Below, one piece after another: positions 52,659 to 62,811 of a stretch of DNA of 64,000 bases. The notes below the pieces were generated by a model. It was not told where the DNA came from. It did no database searches and saw only the letters and a program-made list of their open reading frames with translations. The translations under genes were made by a program, and so were the position numbers. The DNA is from Anabaena sp. UHCC 0187 (lineage in GTDB: Bacteria; Cyanobacteriota; Cyanobacteriia; Cyanobacteriales; Nostocaceae), in assembly GCF_009712035.1 (NCBI RefSeq), contig NZ_VILB01000011.1, positions 293,872 to 357,871 on the forward strand, in the 5' to 3' direction. Numbering within the stretch: position 1 is the stretch's first letter; every line of letters starts with the position of its first letter.

Positions 52659-53411
52659 ATGTCAATGTCAGTCATTTCCAATCCCAATAATAACTACATT
52701 ATCCCTCAGCAGTCTGAAAATATTAGCTGCCTATCCTGCACCTTACAATGGCGTATGGGAAAGTTATTAGTAAAAAGTTCTGGAAAATTACCACAGCTAT
52801 ATTTAGCTTCACTAGAGAATAAAGAATCTTTAATAGAGTGTTTAAAGCATTCTTCAGTTAGTTTAGTCAGCATAGATCCAAAAATAGGTGATTCTTTATT
52901 AAAAGTTTGGGCAGATGCTTGTTTACAAGCTAATAAACCCATATTTGTGAGTATTCCTAGACATCATAAATTTCCGAAGAAAGGTCATCAAATTTTCAGA
53001 GTTTTATCAAGAATCATTGATTGGACTTTAGCTTTATTTCTGCTGCTATTTATGAGTCCATTTGTTCTAGCAGGATTTATAATCATGCGAATATATTCCC
53101 CCAGGTTTTTGCTGGATTATGAATGGTATATTGGCGAAAACTGTCAACTTTTTCGAGTTATTAAGTTTTCTTCAACTACCTCAGGAAGTCTTAGGGACTC
53201 ACATATTAGCTTAAGTAAATATTGCCTAGAAAATTTCTGCAAATTATTGAATGTATTGCAAGGCAGAAATTGCTTAATTGGCAAATGTTCTTTATCCTTG
53301 GAGGATGCGACGAAGTTAAGCTTGGAGAAACAGGATAAAAAGTTAAATCAACAACCTAAATTCATTAAATCATTACAGATGATATCTAAAAATAAAATAC
53401 CTACGGCTTAG
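52659..53411 (+). CDS. hepC: HepC-like protein (degenerate sugar-phosphate transferase)
   Basis: 250 residues preceding hepA, as HepC does in Anabaena (alr2834), where it is needed for the heterocyst envelope polysaccharide. The C-terminal half aligns by eye with bacterial sugar transferases: a membrane helix (RIIDWTLALFLLLFMSPFVL, about 117-136), then YEWYIGENCQLFRVIKFSS in place of the ERVGRNGKPF..YKFRSM block. The usual SLDELPQL is CLENFCKL here, so the catalytic Asp-Glu pair is replaced by Glu-Asn, and GPRP becomes GKCS. The N-terminal 110 residues are not recognised. A pseudo-enzyme or altered chemistry is possible. Confidence 0.8.
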   Translation: MSMSVISNPNNNYIIPQQSENISCLSCTLQWRMGKLLVKSSGKLPQLYLASLENKESLIECLKHSSVSLVSIDPKIGDSLLKVWADACLQANKPIFVSIPRHHKFPKKGHQIFRVLSRIIDWTLALFLLLFMSPFVLAGFIIMRIYSPRFLLDYEWYIGENCQLFRVIKFSSTTSGSLRDSHISLSKYCLENFCKLLNVLQGRNCLIGKCSLSLEDATKLSLEKQDKKLNQQPKFIKSLQMISKNKIPTA

Positions 53412-53662
53412 GAGAATTAGATAATTTTCGATTTCGATAAATATTTCCTGTTTTGATATTTATCACCATGAATTATGTACCTAATTCAGAAATAATAAAT
53501 ACTATGCAAATAGTGATTTGCACTGTATTTAAAAAGGAAGTTATTTTTGAATTGCTACTTTTTTGATTTTATTCTCTGTGCATCAAAATCAGGATACTTC
53601 TTTTCTTTTGATTGATATTTCTGTGCTTAATTAGTAAAATTATCCTCCAAAATTTTTATTTT

Positions 53663-55507
53663 ATGGATTCTAAATTTCTACTGTCAACTGTGAAACTTTT
53701 CCAAGCTACGAGTTTTTGGCAAAATAACCGATTAATATTACGAGAATTTAAAAACTTTCGACTTGTGGCAATTTTAGCCTTAGTGTTTTCAATATTATCT
53801 GCAAGTTTTGAAGGGTTTGGTTTAGGATTTTTATTAGTATTCTTACAAAGCTTAACAACTCCTGGTAGTGAACCAGTAAAAACAGGAATTGAGTGGTTTG
53901 ATATTTTGATTTTAGGAATTAATGCTTCAGCAACAGAACGATTATATCGAGTATCGACTTTAATTGTAACCACAACTTGTATGCGCGCATTATTTAATTA
54001 TCTTGCGCAAGTTTGCATTAATTTTAGTGAAATAAGTCTAGTAGACAGTCTCCGTAAACGAATTTTTGAACAATTGGAAGCTCAAACTCTCAATTATTTT
54101 AATCATAAAAAATCTGGAGAATTAGTTAATATACTCACCAATGAAATGGAGCGAATTAGACAGCTTGTTGGTGGCACAGCTTTTTTAATAACTAGAAGCT
54201 TCGCACTGATTGTCTATTCTACTTCCTTGTTTATGCTTTCGTGGAAAATGTCCATGGTGGCAATTTCGCTATTTAGTCTTGTAGCAGTGGGATTATCTAC
54301 ACTTAATAAACAAATTAGAGAACGTAGTTTTGGTATTACTAAGGCTAATGATAATTTTACTTCTAGGACGCTTGAGTTTATTGAAGGTATCCGCACAATT
54401 CATGCTTTTTCTACTCAAGAATTTGAGCGAAAAAGGTATTATCAAGCAAGTGAAAAAATAGTTAATACTTTAAAAAGTGTTGATTTGATTTCCTTAGTCG
54501 TAAAACCTGTCGCTGAAAGTATATCTACTCTGATTCTTATCAGTATGATCATCGTGGCATTAACTACGGGTTTAATGAAGGTTTCTGCTTTGCTGACCTT
54601 CTTTTTTGTCCTATTTCGCATTATGCCTATGATTCAAGATATAAATGGAGTTGTAGCTTTTTTAATTACTCAGACAGGAGCAGTAGAAAATATCAAGAAT
54701 CTGTTGAAAACTGATGATAAAATCTACTTTCAAAATGGCAAACTTAGATTTCCAGGTTTAAAAAGATCAATTGATTTAGTATCTGTAGATTTCGACTATA
54801 ATCTTAATCAACGAGTTTTACATAATATTACTCTTTCCATTAAACAAGGTGAGATGACAGCTTTAGTTGGTTCATCTGGTGCTGGTAAAACTACACTTGC
54901 AGATTTAATTCCTCGGTTTCATGATGCGAGTGATGGCTATATTTATATAGATGAAGTTGATATTCGCAAATTTGAAATTAATTCTCTTCGTCGTCAGATA
55001 GCAGTTGTGAGTCAGAACACATTTATTTTCAATACTTCTGTTTGGAAAAATATTTCTTACGGCACACCAACAGCCACAGAAGCAGAAATTGAAGAAGCTG
55101 CTCGACTGGCAAATGCTCTAGAATTTATTCTAGAAATGCCTGAAGGGTTTAATACAGAATTAGGAGATAGAGGTGTGCGGTTATCAGGGGGACAAAGACA
55201 ACGGATTGCCATTGCTAGAGCATTGCTGAGAAATCCAGAAATCTTGATTTTAGATGAAGCTACAAGTGCTTTAGATTCTCTCTCTGAACGGTTAATTCAA
55301 GAATCACTAGAAAAGCTCTCTGTTGGCCGGACAGTAATTACAATTGCTCACCGTCTTTCTACTATTGCTAAGGCAGATAAAGTTGTGGTTCTAGAACAGG
55401 GAAGAATCATTGAACAGGGTAAATATCAAGAACTACTAGAACTTAAAGGGAAACTTTGGCAATATCACCAAATGCAGTATGAAACTAGTCCTCAACATGA
55501 TAGTTGA
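53663..55507 (+). CDS. hepA: HepA-like ABC exporter
   Basis: Type-1 half-size ABC exporter required for laying down the heterocyst envelope polysaccharide in Anabaena (alr2835). From the ATG at 53663 it has 614 residues, starting MDSKFLLSTVKL. Six membrane helices (about 37-330) precede the ATPase with GSSGAGKTT, LSGGQRQR, ILILDEATSALDS and AHRLST. It would act as a homodimer. The long frame extends 17 codons upstream (53612), which is not needed. The hepC-hepA order and 251-base gap match the known locus, where hepA is induced in developing heterocysts. Confidence 0.92.
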   Translation: MDSKFLLSTVKLFQATSFWQNNRLILREFKNFRLVAILALVFSILSASFEGFGLGFLLVFLQSLTTPGSEPVKTGIEWFDILILGINASATERLYRVSTLIVTTTCMRALFNYLAQVCINFSEISLVDSLRKRIFEQLEAQTLNYFNHKKSGELVNILTNEMERIRQLVGGTAFLITRSFALIVYSTSLFMLSWKMSMVAISLFSLVAVGLSTLNKQIRERSFGITKANDNFTSRTLEFIEGIRTIHAFSTQEFERKRYYQASEKIVNTLKSVDLISLVVKPVAESISTLILISMIIVALTTGLMKVSALLTFFFVLFRIMPMIQDINGVVAFLITQTGAVENIKNLLKTDDKIYFQNGKLRFPGLKRSIDLVSVDFDYNLNQRVLHNITLSIKQGEMTALVGSSGAGKTTLADLIPRFHDASDGYIYIDEVDIRKFEINSLRRQIAVVSQNTFIFNTSVWKNISYGTPTATEAEIEEAARLANALEFILEMPEGFNTELGDRGVRLSGGQRQRIAIARALLRNPEILILDEATSALDSLSERLIQESLEKLSVGRTVITIAHRLSTIAKADKVVVLEQGRIIEQGKYQELLELKGKLWQYHQMQYETSPQHDS

Positions 55508-55673
55508 TCATTTAAATTACCTATGGTGCTAGGGAACGGAAAATAAGGTAAGTTAAAGGGTGCTAATTTCTCAAACAATTAAATAGGAGTCTTTTATTTA
55601 TCCTAAATTCTCAATATTTAGAAAATAAATATTCTGCACAGTTTTAGTTAATAAGTTAGTAATTAGTCAACCA

Positions 55674-57125
55674 ATGTATAGAAAAATGAATAATTCTTTT
55701 TTGGGATTTCTATCTTTAAGTTTTACTAAATTTAAAAAAGCTGCTATTATCCCCAATAATTTGGCAGACAAATCACAAAATCAGCCAAAAGTTTTCTGTG
55801 TGGCTCATTATTTACCTCCGTTAAAAAACCCTATTGCCTATAGGGCTAATAAACTCTTAGGAGAATTCCAGAAAACTTGGAAAGTAGATGTATTAACTGC
55901 CACAAAAGATAGTTGTTTACCAGGAAAATGTAATATTCATTATGTAAAAAGTTACTATCCTGAAGCTTTAATTACATGGTTACAAAAACTAAGATTTGAG
56001 AAAATATTAAACTTATTAATTTGGCCAGATCCAGAAATATTTTGGGTTTTTCCCGCAGTGTTAAAAGGCTACCAGTTAATTAAACAACAAAAACCAGATG
56101 CAATTTTTGTGATCATGATGCCCTATTCTGCGGGTTTGGTGGGAGTAGCACTAAAATGGCTGACAGGTTTACCTTTAGTAGTTAGTTTAGATGATTCACT
56201 TAGTTGCACTGATATGCACCCCAATACTGTTAGTTGGTTACATCATCATCTTGAACGTTGGTTAGAAAACCTTTATGTTCGACAAGCAAATGCGGTAGTT
56301 TATGTTTCTCAATTCAATTTAGATCTAGTCAAAAATCGTCAACCTGAATCTGAAAAATCTAAATTTCATTTAATTCGTTGTGGTGCAGATCCTTTGGATT
56401 TTGCTACTCCTATTAATTCCCAAAATGATAATTCATCTTTCGAGATTATTTACACGGGAGGGATGAATGGATGGTATAATTTCTATCATCTACCTCAAGA
56501 AAAAACTTTAGTTAAAAAACTTTATAAAGCTTGGCTAGAATGGGGATATTATCAACGAACAAAAATTGATCATCGTAGTTCTAGTCCAGTTTTTGTAGGT
56601 CAGGCAATTAAAAAACTCATCTCTCAAAAATTGGCATGGGAAAACAAAATTAAACTCTCGGTTTATGGCAATAGTTTTCCTGAATTTGTAGTTAATAAAG
56701 TCTTACAAAATCAAAATATTACAGATGTAGTGACTGTATCTGGAGCATTACCTCATTTTCAAGCTATTCAACTAGCTAGACAGGCAGATTTATTATTAAT
56801 AACCTTACCAAATCGTCCAGATGGTACGCAAGGAGGAAGAATTTCTTGCAAAAGCTATGAATATTTAATGACAGATAGACCCATTTTAGCAGCAGTACCT
56901 TACGGAGAAAATTGGGATTATTTACAAGATAAACCCGGTATTTGGTTAGTAGAACCCACCGATATAGAGGCTATGAAAGAAGTAATTGCTCACATCGCTA
57001 CAGCCAAATTTTCTGGATCTCCTTTACGATTTGATCGGACTCATTTACACAATGAATTAAGTTATCAAATCCTAGTGCAAGACTATTTAAAAATTTTCGA
57101 TAATCTTTGCTCAATCTCAAATTAA
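55674..57125 (+). CDS. Glycosyltransferase (GT4-like), HEP island
   Basis: 483 residues. N-terminal KVFCVAHYLPPLKNPIAYRA and later VVSLDDSLSCTD and ADLLLITLPNRPDGTQGGR place it among GT-B enzymes. KSYEYLMTDRPILAAVPYGE stands where the E-x7-E nucleotide-sugar motif is expected (here YEYLMTDRPI). A longer spacer (residues about 265-300) is unusual. Position suggests the alr2836 counterpart. It likely adds a sugar to the HEP repeat at the cytoplasmic face. Confidence 0.8.
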   Translation: MYRKMNNSFLGFLSLSFTKFKKAAIIPNNLADKSQNQPKVFCVAHYLPPLKNPIAYRANKLLGEFQKTWKVDVLTATKDSCLPGKCNIHYVKSYYPEALITWLQKLRFEKILNLLIWPDPEIFWVFPAVLKGYQLIKQQKPDAIFVIMMPYSAGLVGVALKWLTGLPLVVSLDDSLSCTDMHPNTVSWLHHHLERWLENLYVRQANAVVYVSQFNLDLVKNRQPESEKSKFHLIRCGADPLDFATPINSQNDNSSFEIIYTGGMNGWYNFYHLPQEKTLVKKLYKAWLEWGYYQRTKIDHRSSSPVFVGQAIKKLISQKLAWENKIKLSVYGNSFPEFVVNKVLQNQNITDVVTVSGALPHFQAIQLARQADLLLITLPNRPDGTQGGRISCKSYEYLMTDRPILAAVPYGENWDYLQDKPGIWLVEPTDIEAMKEVIAHIATAKFSGSPLRFDRTHLHNELSYQILVQDYLKIFDNLCSISN

Positions 57126-57278
57126 ACTAAGTCTTAATTGTAAATTGGGTTAAGTGTCGTACACAAGCACCGGACAATTTAAAGGTGTAATTACAAGCGT
57201 AATTTAACAAGACTTTAATTACACTGTTAGTATCAAGATTTCGATTCAGTATTATTTCTAGGTTATTGGAGAAAAGTT

Positions 57279-58148
57279 ATGGTTAACATAGGCTATCATT
57301 CAGCAAAAATTCAAGGACAAATCCATCGTTTTTTGTACTCAAAAGCAATTAATAATATTGTAGCCTTTCCCATTATTCAACAGAGGAAAGTTAACATAAA
57401 TGTCTATGCTTTCTCTTGTCAACGCGATTTAGCTATCCAAGTAGCAAATATTCGCTCATTTATTCGTCATGTTGGTATTCCTAACAAATTTACTGTCATT
57501 TCTGACGGTAGTTATTTGCCAAAATCTAGTAATATTTTACGTCAAATTCATCCTTGTGTTGATGTTGTGGAATGGCAAGATTTAGTGATAGGTGATATAC
57601 CTAAACCTATCTCCAACTATGCGCTAGATTATCCTAATCGTGCCATCATGGCATTTTGGAGAAGATTGGCTGTATTAACTTCAATGCCCATTGAACAGCC
57701 AACAATTTACACTGATGCTGATATTCTATTTTTTCCAGGTGCTGAGGAAATTGTGAATTTATGTGAGTCAGATGATAGCTTTTCTTGGTATTTACCTGAT
57801 TGCCTACCTTCATTAGATGAGCGAATAATATTACATAATCATGAGAAGTTAAACCCAGTAAATGCAGGTTTTTTCCTCCTAAAACAGCAAATAAATTGGG
57901 AAAAGTCTCTAGAACGTGTTGCCCAATTGGTAGATGTACCTGTATATTTTACAGAACAAACTGTGGTGCATTTAGCTATGCACAATAACCAAGCAAAACC
58001 ACTTGATACAAACAAATTTATTTTAAGTGTTGATGACCAATTTAAGTATTTAGATCATTTCGATCAAAAGAAAATTGTTTTGAGACATTATGTCAATGAT
58101 GTTAGACATAAATTTTGGTTAAATTTAGGTACTCCCGGCACAATTTGA
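57279..58148 (+). CDS. GT8-like glycosyltransferase, HEP island
   Basis: 289 residues. INVYAFSCQRDLAIQVANIR begins a GT-A fold, and IYTDADILFFPG (about 146-157) has the DxD metal motif (DAD). VNAGFFLLKQQ (about 195-205) and TEQTVVHLAMH (about 229-239) match the GT8-like acceptor region. The end overlaps the frame of the next ORF, but the real start of the next gene lies 62 bases later. GGAGA precedes the ATG. Confidence 0.75.
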   Translation: MVNIGYHSAKIQGQIHRFLYSKAINNIVAFPIIQQRKVNINVYAFSCQRDLAIQVANIRSFIRHVGIPNKFTVISDGSYLPKSSNILRQIHPCVDVVEWQDLVIGDIPKPISNYALDYPNRAIMAFWRRLAVLTSMPIEQPTIYTDADILFFPGAEEIVNLCESDDSFSWYLPDCLPSLDERIILHNHEKLNPVNAGFFLLKQQINWEKSLERVAQLVDVPVYFTEQTVVHLAMHNNQAKPLDTNKFILSVDDQFKYLDHFDQKKIVLRHYVNDVRHKFWLNLGTPGTI

Positions 58149-58210
58149 CCAGACAATTAAAGATCCATCAATTGTTTTACCTTATACGCCATAACTTTAA
58201 TAAGTTAAAT

Positions 58211-59371
58211 ATGAATCATACAATAGTTGATCAAAAGATGATATATCACTGTTCTGGTGCTAATATTCGCGGTGGTGGTGGTCTAGAAACCTATATATCT
58301 TCTCTCATTAATTCCCAAAATTCCGAGCTAATTAATACTGGTGTTCAGCCAGAACAATTATTAATTAGTTCCTTGAAAAACCTGGAACAAAGTCAGTTTC
58401 CATTACTGCATATACATGATCCTGATATGTTAGTAAATTTTCGGGAACAATGCCCAGCCGTGTTAACTATTCATAATCATTCTAGTTATTGTCCTAGTGG
58501 TACAAAATACTTAGCAGATCGTCAACAAAAATGTGATCGCATAATGCACCCTCTTGGCTGTACTTGGGGACATTTAGTAGATGGTTGTGGTAGTCGTAAA
58601 CCGCAAAATATTTTTCAAAGTTGGCAAAATACTTCTCATTTTCTTAAAGATATTAAAAATCTGAATATTACTGTAATTGCGAATAGTAATTATGTGCGAG
58701 AAGAAATTATTTTAAATGGCTTATCACCGGATAAAGTCGTGACTTTACTTTGTGCAGTAGAAAGACCTAAACATGATATTATCCCTTTAAATCAAGCAAT
58801 TCATCACCAGCAACGGATTTTATTTGTCGGTCGCATTGTTCCCTATAAAGGTATTGAATGGTTGATCAAAGCATTAGCAAAAACTGATCAAAAAATTCAC
58901 TTAGATATTGCCGGTGATGGTTGGGGTAAGCCCAAGATGGAAGAATTAGCTGAAAAAATGGGTTTAAGTAATCGGATTACTTGGCATGGTTGGTGCAATG
59001 GTAAAAAACTAGAATCACTTTATCAACAGTGTTTTACAGTGGTTTTTCCGAGTCTGTGGCCAGAACCTGCCGGCTTAGTAACTTTAGAAGCTTATGCCCA
59101 TTGTCGTCCGATTATTGCTAGTGCTATTGGTGGTATTCCTGAATATATACAAGATGGCAAAACAGGTATTCTCGTAGCACATAATCACATTACTCAACTG
59201 TCAGATGCTATTACTGAATTAGCCACCAATTATCACAAAAGCCGATTAATAGGTGAACAAGGTCAGGCTTGGTTTGAACAAGAATTCACTATGGAAATTC
59301 ATATGCAGAGATTGACAGAAATCTATAATAAAACCATTACTGATTTTAAAATTCAAAAGCAAAAACTGTAA
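58211..59371 (+). CDS. Glycosyltransferase family 4, HEP island
   Basis: 386 residues from the ATG at 58211. N-terminal MIYHCSGANIRGGGGLETYI (about 10-29), later RILFVGRIVPYKGIEWLIKA, ITWHGWCNGKKLESLYQQC and PEPAGLVTLEAYAHCRPIIAS with the E-x7-E motif. The frame is open 32 codons earlier and would overlap the previous gene; those codons lack family character. It should be active. Confidence 0.9.
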   Translation: MNHTIVDQKMIYHCSGANIRGGGGLETYISSLINSQNSELINTGVQPEQLLISSLKNLEQSQFPLLHIHDPDMLVNFREQCPAVLTIHNHSSYCPSGTKYLADRQQKCDRIMHPLGCTWGHLVDGCGSRKPQNIFQSWQNTSHFLKDIKNLNITVIANSNYVREEIILNGLSPDKVVTLLCAVERPKHDIIPLNQAIHHQQRILFVGRIVPYKGIEWLIKALAKTDQKIHLDIAGDGWGKPKMEELAEKMGLSNRITWHGWCNGKKLESLYQQCFTVVFPSLWPEPAGLVTLEAYAHCRPIIASAIGGIPEYIQDGKTGILVAHNHITQLSDAITELATNYHKSRLIGEQGQAWFEQEFTMEIHMQRLTEIYNKTITDFKIQKQKL

Positions 59372-59398
59372 TATTTACTCAAGCCTCAGACTAAATAC

Positions 59399-60577
59399 AT
59401 GATAAATGATCTTGCTCTAAAATTTCCCCTCAAAATTTATTTTTATTGTGACCCTAGGGAGAATATTTCTATAGGAGATAAATTCCAACATTTATCAGTT
59501 TGTCTTGCGGAAGGTTTTCAAAAGTTAGGAATACCATTTTTTTCTAATGTTAATTATTGGCAAAGTTCTCTAAAAATATCAGAATACCTTTTTCAAACTC
59601 ATGCCAAGGTGACACCAGATGATTGTTCTATTGTGATCATTACACATAATTGGTATCAGTTTTATCAACCATTGCCAAAAAAATTATTTCATCCTCAGCG
59701 TGAATATATCACTGTTTATTTAGATGATGAAGATAATAATCAAGCCTATACTAACAGACCGGAATTTAGGCAATTTGATTTTATCTTAAGAACTCATTTT
59801 AATAGCCAACTCAACTATGGATATAACTTTCATCCCTGGGCTTTTGGACTTAGTAATCGAATCTTAAAAGAACTGAATCAAGTTCCAGATTTTATCCAGA
59901 GAAAAAGGCAAATTTTAGTTAATTTTCGGCATTGGAAATCTGGACATCCTGTCAGAAATATTAGCTGTAGTCAACTTATTCCTCAGATGGAAAATATTCT
60001 CTCTCTTAATAATTTTATTGATGTTCCTCATCATCGTCCTCAAGAAGGATATCATTATTTACAATGGTTACAAACTGGTGGTAGACATTATCCAAATTAT
60101 TATCAACGTCTGCAAGAATCTGTTGCTTGTAATTGCTTTGGTGGGTTCTTTGTACCTCCTTGGCCTAATGATCCTGGTAATGTAGTTAATCGCGGAATTA
60201 AACAAGTTTTAGCTAAGTTAAAATTACAATCAAATACAATTATACAGTGGGATAGTTGGCGTTTTTGGGAATCTTTAGCCGCAGGATGTGTTAGCTTTCA
60301 TGTTGATTTTGAAAAATATGGGATTGCCTTACCTGTAATGCCTGAAAATTGGCGACATTATATTGGTGTAGATTTGGATAATATCCAAGCAACAATAGAT
60401 AGAATTATCGCCAATCCAGAAATTCTAGAATATATTGCTAAAGAAGGAAGAAGTTGGGCAATTAAACATTATAGTCCTGTCCCTACAGCTTTACGTTTCT
60501 TAGAAATAGTTTCCCAAAAACCAAGCAAAATTCAAAGTAATTTTCTTTCTAATCCTCCAGTCAATATTAAAAATTAA
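59399..60577 (+). CDS. Glycosyltransferase-like (GT1_2 type), HEP island
   Basis: 392 residues. No clear N-terminal motif (KIYFYCDPRENISIGDKF). The C-terminal part (DSWRFWESLAAGCVSFHVDF then MPENWRHYIGVD, and YIAKEGRSWAIKHYSP) matches the Glyco_trans_1_2 type, in which the ESLAAGC segment binds the sugar donor. The family role in HEP synthesis is by context. It is 27 bases after the previous gene. Confidence 0.72.
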   Translation: MINDLALKFPLKIYFYCDPRENISIGDKFQHLSVCLAEGFQKLGIPFFSNVNYWQSSLKISEYLFQTHAKVTPDDCSIVIITHNWYQFYQPLPKKLFHPQREYITVYLDDEDNNQAYTNRPEFRQFDFILRTHFNSQLNYGYNFHPWAFGLSNRILKELNQVPDFIQRKRQILVNFRHWKSGHPVRNISCSQLIPQMENILSLNNFIDVPHHRPQEGYHYLQWLQTGGRHYPNYYQRLQESVACNCFGGFFVPPWPNDPGNVVNRGIKQVLAKLKLQSNTIIQWDSWRFWESLAAGCVSFHVDFEKYGIALPVMPENWRHYIGVDLDNIQATIDRIIANPEILEYIAKEGRSWAIKHYSPVPTALRFLEIVSQKPSKIQSNFLSNPPVNIKN

Positions 60578-60588
60578 CCAGGAAAATT

Positions 60589-61575
60589 ATGTCTATAAAT
60601 GTTAAATCATCTGAACCTTTGGTAACTGTCATTATCCCTACCTACAATCGTATAGAATACCTCAAACACGCAATTAATAGTGCTGTTAAACAAACCTATA
60701 AAAATCTAGAAATTATAGTTTCTGATAATTGCAGTCCGGAAAATCCTCAAGCCCTAGTTGAATCATTTAAAGACCCACGCATTAAATTTTGGCGACATGG
60801 GCAAAATATTGGAATGCTGGGAAATCAATTGCATGGCTTTAAAATGGCACAGGGTAAATATATTGCCAGTCTTCATGACGATGATATTTGGAATGAAGAC
60901 TTTTTAATCAAACTTGTGCCACATTTAGAAAAAAATCCCAGTTTAATTCTAGCCTTTTGTGACCAATATATTATTGATGCTCAAGGACAAATTAATTATT
61001 CGGGAACTGAGGAAAATTCACGGGGATTTAAGCGAGATCAAATCACACCAGGCATTCATGAAAACTTTACTAAAATTGGTTTGATTGATAAAAGTATCCC
61101 GACTGCGGCTGCTTGTGTAATTCGCAATGGTGTCCTTAATTGGGATAGTATTCCTTCACAAGTTGGGGGAATGTGGGATTTATATTTAACTTACCTTTGT
61201 TGTATTACTGGTTATGGAGTTTATTATGTTCCAGAAAAACTAACACAATATCGCGCCCATGAACAAACTGATACCATGCTTAGTGGTAGTCGCAATGTTC
61301 AAGCGAAAATTCGTAAAGGCAAAAGTGAGATATTCTGTTATCAAGTCTTTATGAAAGATGAACGGTTACAAGAATTTAATTCCTACTTTAGACAAAAATG
61401 GTTGGAAGCTAATACAACTTTAGGAATTGGGTTATTACGAGATCAACAAATTACAGCCGCCCGTCCTTATTTTTGGCAAACATTGACTGAACAAAAATTC
61501 AATTTGCGAACTTTAGTAGCCCTAATTCTCAGTTTTATTCCTCCAGCTTTAACGAATAAAATTTTGAATGTTTGA
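60589..61575 (+). CDS. Glycosyltransferase family 2, HEP island
   Basis: 328 residues, GT-A fold: LVTVIIPTYNRIEYLKHAI (about 10-28), EIIVSDNCSPENPQ, and IASLHDDDIWNE with the DxD acids (about 92-103). It differs from the duplicated pair at 43-46 kb. AGGAAA precedes the ATG; the gap to the previous gene is 11 bases, so it is in the same operon. Confidence 0.9.
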   Translation: MSINVKSSEPLVTVIIPTYNRIEYLKHAINSAVKQTYKNLEIIVSDNCSPENPQALVESFKDPRIKFWRHGQNIGMLGNQLHGFKMAQGKYIASLHDDDIWNEDFLIKLVPHLEKNPSLILAFCDQYIIDAQGQINYSGTEENSRGFKRDQITPGIHENFTKIGLIDKSIPTAAACVIRNGVLNWDSIPSQVGGMWDLYLTYLCCITGYGVYYVPEKLTQYRAHEQTDTMLSGSRNVQAKIRKGKSEIFCYQVFMKDERLQEFNSYFRQKWLEANTTLGIGLLRDQQITAARPYFWQTLTEQKFNLRTLVALILSFIPPALTNKILNV

Positions 61576-61608
61576 TAATTCAGTACATTAAATAAACAGA
61601 GGTTATCC

Positions 61609-62811
61609 GTGAAACTTTGTATTGTTACTCACAAAATTAAGAAAGGTGATGGTCAAGGAAGAGTTAATTATGAAGTAGCTCAAGAAGCAATTCGTCAGGG
61701 TTATCAATTAACATTATTAGCCAGTGAAGTTGCCCCAGAATTGTTAGAGAATAGTTCCGTTAATTGGATTTCTATCCCAGTGGAAGGTTATCCTAGCGAA
61801 TTGATTCGCAATTTCATTTTTGCAAAAAAAAGTGCAGATTGGTTGCGTAAAAATCGAGATACTTTTGATTTAATTAAAGTCAATGGTGCGATTACTATGG
61901 GGGCAGCAGATGTGAATGCTGTGCATTTTGTTCATAGTTCATGGTGGCTATCTCCTGTACATATTTCTCGCAGTCGCCGAGATTTTTACGGTTTATATCA
62001 ATGGTTATTTACTGCGGCTAATTCCTATTGGGAAAAACAAGCTTTCTCTCAAGCCAAAAGTATTATTGCTGTCTCCGAAAAAGTTGCTAAAGAATTAGTA
62101 AATATTGGTGTTCCTCGCCAGAAAATTCGTGTCGTTCTCAATGGTGTAGATTTAGAAGAATTTACTCCTGGTGTCAGTTCTCGCACTTCATTAGGTTTGC
62201 CAGAAAATGTTACCTTAGCTTTATTTGCGGGAGATATTCGCACACCGAGAAAAAATTTAGATACGGTATTACAAGCTTTAAAAAAAGTTGCTAATTTACA
62301 TTTAGCAGTCGTAGGAGACACTAAAGGTAGTCCATTTTTAGAATTAGCAAATAGTTTAGGTATCAGTGAACGAGTCCATTTTTTGGGCTATCGTCGAGAT
62401 ATTGCCAAAATTATGCAAGCAGCAGATTTATTTGTGTTTCCTTCCCGTTACGAAGCTTGCACCCTTGTACTATTAGAAGCATTGGCTTCCGCTCTACCAG
62501 TGATCACTGCCACCGCCACAGGGGGCGCAGAATTAGTCACAGCCGAAGCAGGAATTGTCTTGCCAGAAACCGATAACATTGATAATTTAGCTGCTAGTTT
62601 GTCTCTTTTAGCCAGCGATCGCTCATTACGTCAACAAATGGGACAAGCTGCTCGCATCGTCGCCGAACAGCATAGCTGGACAAATATGGCACAAAACTAT
62701 CTCACTATTTTTACGGAATTAAACAACCATGAGAAACACAGTTCTCATCCCCACCTATCGCCGTCCTCAAGACCTATGCCGCTGTCTGAAAGCCCTACAA
62801 CAGCAAACTAA
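61609..62811 (+). CDS. Glycosyltransferase family 4 with unusual C-terminal extension
   Basis: 400 residues from GTG, with AGAGG upstream. KIKKGDGQGRVNYEVAQEAI binds the nucleotide sugar at the N-terminus; the C-terminal domain has ALFAGDIRTPRKNLDTV and PSRYEACTLVLLEALASALPVIT with E-x7-E. The final 27 residues (NHEKHSSHPHLSPSSRP...) lie beyond the usual end and are encoded in the overlap with the next gene. This tail may be non-functional readthrough of a lost stop. Confidence 0.88.
   Translation: MKLCIVTHKIKKGDGQGRVNYEVAQEAIRQGYQLTLLASEVAPELLENSSVNWISIPVEGYPSELIRNFIFAKKSADWLRKNRDTFDLIKVNGAITMGAADVNAVHFVHSSWWLSPVHISRSRRDFYGLYQWLFTAANSYWEKQAFSQAKSIIAVSEKVAKELVNIGVPRQKIRVVLNGVDLEEFTPGVSSRTSLGLPENVTLALFAGDIRTPRKNLDTVLQALKKVANLHLAVVGDTKGSPFLELANSLGISERVHFLGYRRDIAKIMQAADLFVFPSRYEACTLVLLEALASALPVITATATGGAELVTAEAGIVLPETDNIDNLAASLSLLASDRSLRQQMGQAARIVAEQHSWTNMAQNYLTIFTELNNHEKHSSHPHLSPSSRPMPLSESPTTAN

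Noticed and set aside
53412-53662. NtcA box (GTA-N8-TAC) upstream of hepA
   Set aside because: No match with proper spacing was found by eye; heterocyst control may use other sites.
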